Assembly (NCBI GenBank): GCA_017379255.1 | Contig: JAFNWZ010000137.1 | Span: 1 to 6,843 of the forward strand | From: Akkermansia sp. | GTDB lineage: Bacteria > Verrucomicrobiota > Verrucomicrobiia > Verrucomicrobiales > Akkermansiaceae | Length of the DNA stretch: 6,843 nt | Direction: 5' to 3' | Part shown: positions 1 through 5,574 of the stretch, piece by piece | How positions within the stretch are numbered: the first letter of the stretch is position 1 | Layout: each line of letters starts with the position of its first letter | Notes under the pieces: model-generated | What the model was told of the DNA's origin: nothing | What the model saw: the letters and a program-made list of their open reading frames with translations, nothing else | Databases searched by the model: none | Translations under genes and position numbers: made by a program

Positions 1-1
1 C

Positions 2-325
2 AAGCAGTATGTATTGGGTATCATGTTCTACCGCTATATCAGCGAGAACCTCACCTATTATATTAATAAGGGCGAACACGAGTCAGGTGACACCTCGTTT
101 GACTATGCAGCCCTATCCGATGCGGATGCCGAGGCAGCACGCGCGGGCCTCATAGAGGAGAAGGGTTTCTTTATCCTCCCCAGCCAACTGTTCTGCAATG
201 TCCGCCGTCGTGCTAAGAACGATGCCGACCTCAATATCACGCTGGAGAACGCTTTCCGCGCGATAGAGCAGAGCGCCATGGGTGCGGATAGCGAAGGCGA
301 TTTCGCAGGCCTCTTTGCCGATGTG
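2..325 (+). other. hsdM: HsdM N-terminal domain fragment (type I restriction-modification methyltransferase subunit)
   Basis: Residues read from base 2 begin KQYVLGIMFYRYISENL and go on through EEKGFFILPSQLF and AIEQSAMG to GLFADV. I recognise this as the helical N-terminal domain of HsdM, the DNA-adenine methyltransferase subunit of type I restriction-modification systems, from family knowledge. The first ~30 residues would lie left of the window. In normal HsdM, GLFxD(F/V) continues into a D(V/T)xSNxLG stretch and then the catalytic domain with its NPPF/Y motif; here the sequence changes after residue 104 to helicase. Codon use also differs from the helicase part: two ATA Ile codons, one CTA Leu, mostly TAT for Tyr (4 of 5) and mostly CTC for Leu, against no ATA or CTA and TAT in 2 of 13 Tyr codons downstream. 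The fragment probably comes from a different gene. Confidence 0.8.
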
Positions 326-1471
326 GAGAATATTCTCGCCAACTACGACATGGTGGTCATCAACTACGCCCAGCTCCGCGTCTGCGGCGAGCAGATCAAC
401 GCCATCAAGTGGCTTACGGTGATTCTGGACGAAGGCCAGCAGATTAAGAACCCGGATTCCAAGGCCGCCAAGGCAGCCCGCGAAATCAACGCGTACAACC
501 GTCTGGTGCTTTCCGGTACGCCTATCGAAAACCGCCTGCTGGATATGTGGTCGCTTATGGCCTTCGCCATGCCTGGTGTGCTGGGCAGCCGCGCCTACTT
601 CAAGAAGCGTTTCGACAAGCGCAAGGACTCCCAGAGCCAGAACCGCCTGGCCGCGCGCCTCAAGCCCTTCCTCCTGCGCCGCACCAAGCAGCAGGTGGCC
701 AAGGACCTGCCGCCGCGTACGGAAGAAGAGGTATACGCCAAGATGGAAGGCATCCAGCGCCAGCTGTACAAGGCCGAGCTGCGCCGCATCCAGAAGGCCC
801 TGCTGGGCGTGGATTCCGACGAGTCGGTGAAGAAGAACTCCTTCGCCATTCTGCAGGGCCTCATGCGCCTGCGCCAGATCTGCTGTCACCCCGGCCTGGT
901 GGACCCGAAGTACGCCAAGGAGGACAGCGCCAAGCTCACCGCCCTCTTCTACCTGCTCGACCAGCTGCGTGAGGAAGGTCACAAGGTGCTGGTGTTCTCC
1001 CAGTTCGTGTCGATGCTTGAGATTATCAAGGCCCGCCTTGAAGAGAACAACCACCCGTATAACTACCTCACCGGCCAGACCAAGGACCGTAAGGCCGAAA
1101 TCGAGAAGTTCCAGACCACCAAGGAACCCAGCGTGTTCCTGCTTTCCCTCAAGGCAGGTGGTGCCGGTCTTAACCTTACCTCGGCCTCCTACGTCATTCT
1201 GTATGACCCGTGGTGGAACCCGGCTGTGGAAAGCCAGGCTATTGACCGTACACACCGAATCGGCCAGAAGAACAAGGTGATTGCTTACCGCCTGCTTACC
1301 CGCGATTCCGTGGAAGAGAAGATCCGCGTGCTGCAGCACCAGAAGAACCAGCTGGTTACCAACGTGCTCGGCGATGAAGGCTTTGCCTCCAGCCTCGACC
1401 TCAACGACCTGCAGTTCATCTTGGCCCACGGTGGCGAGGATAACGACGATGATGTCGTTGTGGATGTGTAA
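2..1471 (+). CDS. SNF2-family helicase C-terminal part, joined in frame to an HsdM N-terminal fragment (5' partial)
   Basis: The frame is open from base 2, so the true start lies outside the window; the TTG at 14 is only the first possible start codon inside it. Numbering residues from that TTG, about 105-485 are an SNF2/SWI2 ATPase. Visible are motif II DEGQ (139-142, a variant of DEAH), motif III LSGTPIEN (166-173), LLRRTK (220-225), motif IV VLVFSQF (325-331), motif V LKAGGAGLNL (379-388), DPWWNP (398-403) and motif VI QAIDRTHRIGQ (408-418). The tail is acidic. Such enzymes use ATP to translocate on double-stranded DNA and remodel DNA-bound complexes, often RNA polymerase in bacteria. The Walker A GKT motif and motif Ia, which should precede motif II by over 100 residues, are absent; that space is taken by HsdM-like sequence. 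As it stands the protein should not bind ATP normally. The helicase assignment is secure; whether this hybrid gene really exists is not. Confidence 0.85.
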   Translation, partial: KQYVLGIMFYRYISENLTYYINKGEHESGDTSFDYAALSDADAEAARAGLIEEKGFFILPSQLFCNVRRRAKNDADLNITLENAFRAIEQSAMGADSEGDFAGLFADVENILANYDMVVINYAQLRVCGEQINAIKWLTVILDEGQQIKNPDSKAAKAAREINAYNRLVLSGTPIENRLLDMWSLMAFAMPGVLGSRAYFKKRFDKRKDSQSQNRLAARLKPFLLRRTKQQVAKDLPPRTEEEVYAKMEGIQRQLYKAELRRIQKALLGVDSDESVKKNSFAILQGLMRLRQICCHPGLVDPKYAKEDSAKLTALFYLLDQLREEGHKVLVFSQFVSMLEIIKARLEENNHPYNYLTGQTKDRKAEIEKFQTTKEPSVFLLSLKAGGAGLNLTSASYVILYDPWWNPAVESQAIDRTHRIGQKNKVIAYRLLTRDSVEEKIRVLQHQKNQLVTNVLGDEGFASSLDLNDLQFILAHGGEDNDDDVVVDV

Positions 1472-1485
1472 GCCGCCGAACGCTT

Positions 1486-1537
1486 CACTTACAGAAAGCC
1501 CCGCCTTTTCTCCGGAAGGCGGGGCTTTCTGTAAGTG
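1486..1537. terminator. Bidirectional rho-independent-type terminator, 22-bp perfect stem
   Basis: The arms 1486-1507 and 1516-1537 are exact reverse complements (22 of 22) around an 8-nt loop (1508-1515). The core is a GC-rich GCCCCGCC/GGCGGGGC stem flanked by AAAG on one side and CTTT on the other. It begins 14 nt after the helicase stop codon and ends 22 nt before the end of the convergent transporter gene, so it can serve both transcripts. The U-run is short and interrupted (CTTTCT), as is usual for two-way terminators. Confidence 0.85.
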
Positions 1538-1559
1538 CTGTTGGAAAGGGAAGGCCGTA

Positions 1560-3203
1560 TCAGTCTTCTTCCTCCTCTGCCTTGAAATTGGGGCGGGAGG
1601 TGACAAAAAGGAAGATGATGCCCACGCAAAGGGACATGCAGCCGTAGAGCACAAAGGCGCTGACGCTGGCCGGGTCATTCACCAGGGAGGTGAGGAACAC
1701 CACAAGGAGGTTGCCCAGGGTGCTGGTGAGCAGCCAGAAGCTGGAAACGATGCTCTTGAGGTTCTTGCCGGCGGCGGTGTAGGCGTATTCAAGCCCCGTG
1801 GTGCTCACCAGAATTTCTGAGAGGGTGAGCAGGAAGTAGGGAATGCACTGCCACAGGATGCTCAGCTGGAGGCCTGCATCAATCTGCTGCTGCAGGGCAG
1901 CCACGGCACCGTAGGCGATGCCTGCCAGCAGAATACCCATGCCCATGCGCTTGAGCGGTGCGCCCCAGCGGCCGATGCAGGGATATACAAAGAGCGTGAC
2001 CAGCGGCACAAAAATCATGATGAGCAGCGGGTTGAAGCTCTGCATCTCCTCAGCCCCGAAGCTGAACCGGAGGCTGCCCCAGCTCAGGTCGATGCTCTGC
2101 ATCTCCTTGCCTTGCAGCACCCAGGAGGAGGCGGTCTGGTCATACAGACTCCAGAAGGGGATAATCATGAGGAATACCACCAGCACGCGCGCCAGGTTGC
2201 GCGCGCCGCGCTGCTCGTTCCCGGTGAATCGGGCGTTGGTTTCTTCCTTGCTGTTGAAAATCATGCTGCCTGCCAGCCCCAGGAAGCCTTTCATACCGGT
2301 AGCGGCGGCCAGCTTGAGCCCGGCCAGTGCCAGTACGAGGATATAGAGCAGCAGGGCGATGAGCCCGCAGAGGGCGGAAATGATTTCGCTTGCTCCGCTC
2401 AGCGCGGCAAGCTGCGTCGCTCCTCCGTGCGCCCAGTTGCCGAGCAGCACCACGATGGGGGCTATCACGATGAAGGCTGCAATACCGATGGCCGTATTGG
2501 TGGCGCGGGCCACAGCTTCACCGCCGAAACGCGCGCAGGCGGTGGCGGCGCCGCTGAATACGCGGGTGAGCAGGGCGCGCAGGAATTCCGGCTGGGTGGG
2601 GGGCACATGGTTGTATTTTCTGCGCCCCAGCCAGAAGATGAGCGTGGCCAGTGCCATGAAGATGCCGGGAATGCCGAAGGCCCAGCTGTAGCCCCAGTTC
2701 TGGCGCACCCAGGGGATGACCAGGAAGGAGAAGAACGAACCCAGGTTGACGGACCAGTAGAAAGCCGCATACAGGCGGGTCATGGTGGGGCCGTTCTTTT
2801 CATCTTCCGGTACCTGGTCGCCTACAAAGGCAGAGACGCAGGGCTTGATACCACCCGCGCCCACGGCAATGATGGCCAGACCGGCAAAGAGCACCCACTT
2901 ACGGGTCTCAGCATCGCCCGCAAAGTCGGCCATGGCCAGCACGGCGTTGCCAAGGCAGTAGAGCAGGGAGATGGAGAAGATGGTGCGGTAGCGCCCCAGG
3001 AAGCGGTCTGCCAGCCAGGCACCCAGCAACGGCATCAGGTAGGTGCAGGCAATGAAGAGGTGGACTACTTCAGTGGCTTCGTTCTTAGACATGAGGAGCA
3101 TCCCCGTCATGTAAGCGACGAGGATGCTCCGCATACCATAGAAGCTGAATCGTTCGCAGGCCTCATTGCCTACGATGTATTTGGTCTGTGCAGGCAGGGC
3201 CAT
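1560..3203 (-). CDS. POT/PTR2-family proton-dependent oligopeptide transporter
   Basis: This 547-residue inner-membrane protein belongs to the proton-coupled oligopeptide transporter (POT) family of the major facilitator superfamily, which imports di- and tripeptides using the proton gradient. The POT ExxER motif is seen as E14-A-C-E17-R18-F in TM1, followed by FYGMRSIL. The loop motif GAWLADRFLGRYR lies at 61-73, the PTR2 signature GAGGIKP with the conserved Lys120 at 115-121, FYWSVNLGS at 148-156, the TM7 signature PFWSLYDQ at 349-356, and the TM10 Glu463 in LSEILVSTTGLEY. Two extra hydrophobic segments near 237-256 and 276-300, between TM6 and TM7, fit the 14-helix bacterial layout. The C-terminus is acidic (EEEED). 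The ATG start sits just before the first conserved motif; no clear Shine-Dalgarno precedes it. It lies 21 nt downstream of the PpiD-like gene and is probably co-transcribed. Exact substrate cannot be told from sequence. Confidence 0.93.
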   Translation of the reverse strand: MALPAQTKYIVGNEACERFSFYGMRSILVAYMTGMLLMSKNEATEVVHLFIACTYLMPLLGAWLADRFLGRYRTIFSISLLYCLGNAVLAMADFAGDAETRKWVLFAGLAIIAVGAGGIKPCVSAFVGDQVPEDEKNGPTMTRLYAAFYWSVNLGSFFSFLVIPWVRQNWGYSWAFGIPGIFMALATLIFWLGRRKYNHVPPTQPEFLRALLTRVFSGAATACARFGGEAVARATNTAIGIAAFIVIAPIVVLLGNWAHGGATQLAALSGASEIISALCGLIALLLYILVLALAGLKLAAATGMKGFLGLAGSMIFNSKEETNARFTGNEQRGARNLARVLVVFLMIIPFWSLYDQTASSWVLQGKEMQSIDLSWGSLRFSFGAEEMQSFNPLLIMIFVPLVTLFVYPCIGRWGAPLKRMGMGILLAGIAYGAVAALQQQIDAGLQLSILWQCIPYFLLTLSEILVSTTGLEYAYTAAGKNLKSIVSSFWLLTSTLGNLLVVFLTSLVNDPASVSAFVLYGCMSLCVGIIFLFVTSRPNFKAEEEED

Positions 3204-3224
3204 GACGAATCGTTTGTTCTCGGT

Positions 3225-4988
3225 TTACTGTTGGTTGTTAAGCTTGATGTGTTCGGAGAGCTTCACGTTGTAGCGGGTGTAGGCATCGTGCAGCCAGTCG
3301 AGCAGCACATTTCCGCGCAGACGGGCGTTCTGTGCCGGAATGTGCATGAAAGACTTCATGGCCGTGTACTGGGCGCTGGTTTCTACGGTGCGGCCGGTCA
3401 CGCCGGAGATGCGGGTGCCGCCATTGAGTGTCACCATGGGGGCAAGCTTGCCGCTGGGCACGCTGATGAGGGCCTGAACCTCCAGCCCCATGGGCAGTCC
3501 CTTGTGGGAAATACCCAGACCCGCCGGGCCGAAGTCTTCCACGATGGCACCGTGTTCGGCAGCCTTGGCAAAGGCGGCATCAAGCCCGCCTTCTTCGCAG
3601 GCCTTGGTCATTTCCTCGTACAGCTTGGCGGAGGCATCGGCCAGGGCATTGGTGACGCGCTCTGCCTGCAGGTCGGCGGCAGCGGCGGCCTTGGCGGCTT
3701 CAAAATCCAGCACGCTGGGTTCTTCAATGGCTTCTACGCGGATGAAGGCCAGTTTGCCATCGCTGGTGGGGAAATAGCCACGCACCTGGCGGATGCTGGG
3801 CAGCTCGTCATCTGTGCCGGCAGCTTTGGCGGCTTCGAACTCTGCAACCGTGGGGGCGGTATCCACCTCGTTGAAGGCGATTTCTGCCAGGGTGGTGGTG
3901 TTGCCGTTGTGTTCCACCTGGGTGCGCATGGCCTCGGGGGCATCAGCCAGCGTGCAGAGCGCAAAGGTGGTGTGGCTCTTGCCCTCGGCGTTCAGGTAGG
4001 TAAAGGCTTCGTTCTCCGGATTCTCAGCGGCGGCGGCAAGCTTCTGGTCAAAGCCCTTGCCATTGGCCTGGGAGAGCTCCTGCATGAGGATGTCTGCCGC
4101 GGCCATGAGGCCTTCCATGCTGGAGCCTTCTGCCGGGGTGAGGGTGTACACGGAAACAATGCGGCGCTCGGTGCTCTTGTAGTTTTCCTTGTGCTGCTCC
4201 CAGTAGGCTTTCAGTTCTTCATCCGTGGCAGCAGCAGGGGCAGGCAGGCGGTCCTTGGCCAGCCAGGCGGTCTTGCCGCGCATCTGCTGGTTCATCACAT
4301 CCACCAGGTCGCTGGTGCTCTTGTTCTGCAGCTGCAAGCCTTCGGTCATAAGGTTGCCCACGGCTTCCCACACCATCATGTCGGCAATCACACTGCGGAA
4401 AGCCTTTTCCTGCTGGTTGTTGGCGGCGCCGTTGCGGAAACCGGTCATGCGCTGGTAGAGCTCCTGGTCGAAGCTTCCGTCAGCCTTCTTGAACACGGGC
4501 ATGGCCTGCAGGTAGGTATCCACCTGTTCCTTGGAGGGGGAAATGCCCAGCTCGCGTGCCTGTTCCTGAATCACGGCGCGGTTCACGGCCACGTTTACGG
4601 CGCTGTCATCAGCAAAGCCATAGCTCCAGCTCTGGTAAATGCCGCCCAGGAACTGGAGGAAGGCGTCATATTCCGGGTGTTCTGTTGTCCAGGCCTGCAG
4701 GGCTGCCATCTCGGTGTCATCCAGCTCCTCGTTATCGTTCTTGTCGAACATGGCGCGGAGCTTGCTGCTGGTATTGTTGTGCAGGGTCTGCACGTAGCTC
4801 TGGCCGGTTTCGCCCAGATTGGCGGTTTCGGGGTAGGAATACCCGGTGCCGTTCACTTGGATGTAGTAGTCCTTGACAAACATGTTGCCGCGGTCACCGT
4901 AGTCCATCATCAGCAGGCCCAGACCAACGCCGGCCACCACGATGAGTACGAGAAGCGAGTTTTTGCGGATGAATTCGAGTGCGCTCAT
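3225..4988 (-). CDS. PpiD/SurA-N-like membrane-anchored periplasmic chaperone with a degenerate parvulin region
   Basis: The 587-residue product starts with a short basic cytoplasmic end (MSALEFIRKN) and one hydrophobic anchor (about 11-28), giving an N-in, C-out protein with a large periplasmic body, as in PpiD. Residues ~132-182 resemble the SurA/PpiD N-terminal chaperone domain (VNRAVIQEQARELGISPSKEQV, then F..ADGSFDQELYQRM). ERRIVSVYTL (274-283) sits where a parvulin prolyl isomerase domain should begin, and 424-486 resembles the PpiD C-terminal part (SVLDFEAAKAAAAADL). I do not see the parvulin core GGDLGW or a GyHIIkv ending, so isomerase activity is doubtful. Residues 82-93 form an EF-hand-like loop. 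The likely role is helping secreted or outer-membrane proteins fold near the translocon. It is the first gene of a pair with the peptide transporter. The family call is fairly sure and the activity is inferred. A general membrane protein with SurA_N-like helices is the alternative. Confidence 0.75.
   Translation of the reverse strand: MSALEFIRKNSLLVLIVVAGVGLGLLMMDYGDRGNMFVKDYYIQVNGTGYSYPETANLGETGQSYVQTLHNNTSSKLRAMFDKNDNEELDDTEMAALQAWTTEHPEYDAFLQFLGGIYQSWSYGFADDSAVNVAVNRAVIQEQARELGISPSKEQVDTYLQAMPVFKKADGSFDQELYQRMTGFRNGAANNQQEKAFRSVIADMMVWEAVGNLMTEGLQLQNKSTSDLVDVMNQQMRGKTAWLAKDRLPAPAAATDEELKAYWEQHKENYKSTERRIVSVYTLTPAEGSSMEGLMAAADILMQELSQANGKGFDQKLAAAAENPENEAFTYLNAEGKSHTTFALCTLADAPEAMRTQVEHNGNTTTLAEIAFNEVDTAPTVAEFEAAKAAGTDDELPSIRQVRGYFPTSDGKLAFIRVEAIEEPSVLDFEAAKAAAAADLQAERVTNALADASAKLYEEMTKACEEGGLDAAFAKAAEHGAIVEDFGPAGLGISHKGLPMGLEVQALISVPSGKLAPMVTLNGGTRISGVTGRTVETSAQYTAMKSFMHIPAQNARLRGNVLLDWLHDAYTRYNVKLSEHIKLNNQQ
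4710..4745 (-). other. EF-hand-like calcium-binding loop in the PpiD-like protein
   Basis: Residues 82-93 (DKNDNEELDDTE) follow the 12-position EF-hand pattern: D at 1, N at 3, N at 5, hydrophobic L at 8, D at 9 and E at 12, preceded by Phe81. Position 6, usually Gly, is Glu. Only one such loop is seen, as in some bacterial and dockerin-like single loops. Calcium binding is inference. Confidence 0.45.
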
Positions 4989-5011
4989 GGTAAATTCGTG
5001 CTAATGCGGCT

Positions 5012-5039
5012 ATTCTACGCTTTTCCCCCGGCGTTGCAA
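5012..5039 (-). promoter_or_regulatory. Predicted sigma70-type promoter of the PpiD-like/transporter operon
   Basis: On the minus strand TTGCAA (5039-5034, 4 of 6 to consensus) and TAGAAT (5017-5012, 5 of 6) are 16 nt apart. The predicted start of transcription near 5005 leaves a leader of about 17 nt before the ATG at 4988, with no purine-rich ribosome site in it. Confidence 0.5.
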
Positions 5040-5072
5040 GCTAGAAAAGCGCCCCGCTGTGTCAGTATCGGT

Positions 5073-5101
5073 TTGCATCCGGCTTCCTGTTGTGCTATCA
5101 T
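5073..5101 (+). promoter_or_regulatory. Predicted extended -10 promoter of the mutT-like gene
   Basis: A weak -35 TTGCAT (5073-5078) is followed after 17 nt by TATCAT (5096-5101, 5 of 6), which carries an upstream TGC extended -10 element (5093-5095). Transcription would begin close to 5108, right at the GTG start at 5109, so the message may have no leader. Confidence 0.45.
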
Positions 5102-5108
5102 CCCGCGC

Positions 5109-5513
5109 GTGAATCCGGAGTCCAGAGTCGTGGAAGTGGTGGCTGCCCTCATTCTGAATGAGGCGGGGCAGGTGCTGGCTGTAAAATGCCCGGAGCGCAA
5201 GCACGGCGGCGGCTGGGAGTTCCCTGGCGGTAAGATTGAGCCGGGGGAAACCCCGCAGGCCGCTGTGGTGCGTGAAATTGCGGAGGAGCTGGGGCTGCAG
5301 GTGCAGGTGGGGGATTTGCTGCACACGGTGGAGTGGGATTACCCGGCTTTTCACCTGAGCATGCAGTGCTTCCTGTGCCGCATTGCGGGCGGGGAGCTGC
5401 AGCTGCACGAGCACACTGAAGCCCGCTGGCTGGATGCTGCAGCGCTGCACAGTGTCCCCTGGCTTCCGGCAGATGTGGATATCCTGCCGCATCTGGCGGG
5501 AGTATTGCGCTAA
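5109..5513 (+). CDS. mutT: MutT-like Nudix hydrolase (probable 8-oxo-dGTP diphosphatase)
   Basis: The 134-residue protein carries a complete Nudix box, Gx5Ex7REUxEExGU: G41, E47, R55-E56-I57, E59-E60, G62-L63. These Glu residues bind the metal that drives hydrolysis of nucleoside diphosphate-X substrates. Upstream, EVVAALILN (strand) and GGGWEFPGGKIEPGET match MutT/CTP pyrophosphohydrolase-like members, whose role is removing 8-oxo-dGTP from the nucleotide pool in the cytosol. Length is close to E. coli MutT (129). I chose the GTG at 5109 because the conserved fold begins right after it. The frame extends far upstream, but that part is antisense to other genes and does not look like protein; an in-frame ATG at 5004 would add 35 unlike residues and lies upstream of the likely promoter. 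It diverges from the PpiD-like gene and is followed 61 nt later by ffh. The substrate is inferred; other small Nudix specificities are possible. Confidence 0.88.
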   Translation: MNPESRVVEVVAALILNEAGQVLAVKCPERKHGGGWEFPGGKIEPGETPQAAVVREIAEELGLQVQVGDLLHTVEWDYPAFHLSMQCFLCRIAGGELQLHEHTEARWLDAAALHSVPWLPADVDILPHLAGVLR

Positions 5514-5539
5514 ATCCCATGTGCTGACGGCGTGGTAGC

Positions 5540-5568
5540 TTGACACTACGCGCGTATTCTGCTATATC
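5540..5568 (+). promoter_or_regulatory. Predicted ffh promoter (consensus -35, extended -10)
   Basis: A perfect -35 TTGACA (5540-5545), a 17-nt spacer and TATATC (5563-5568, 4 of 6) preceded by TGC (5560-5562, extended -10). Only 6 nt (GCAGGT) separate the -10 from the ATG at 5575, so the predicted transcription start coincides with the start codon. The AGG just before the ATG is too close to act as a ribosome site. Confidence 0.55.
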
Positions 5569-5574
5569 GCAGGT

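Noticed and set aside
14..16. TTG as the start codon of the first gene
   Set aside because: The conserved HsdM sequence KQYV comes directly before it in the same open frame, so it is an internal codon and the true start is outside the window.
113..1678. A 521-codon minus-strand open frame opposite the HsdM/SNF2 gene
   Set aside because: It is the mirror of a gene with clear helicase motifs, runs through the terminator hairpin and has no recognisable protein features.
2112..5108. A very long plus-strand open frame (about 1000 codons) running antisense through both minus-strand genes into mutT
   Set aside because: Its translation is low-complexity, rich in Gly, His and Gln and without a domain, and it mirrors two well-recognised minus-strand proteins. 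High GC in the third codon position of those genes explains the lack of stops. Only the part from 5109 is a real gene.
5004..5108. Longer mutT start at the in-frame ATG at 5004
   Set aside because: The added 35 residues do not resemble Nudix N-termini, and the predicted promoter elements lie downstream of that ATG.
5531..5550. Short inverted repeat (CGTGGT/ACTACG) around the ffh -35 box, as a terminator or operator
   Set aside because: It has only six pairs including a G-T wobble and no T-run; chance is a sufficient explanation.
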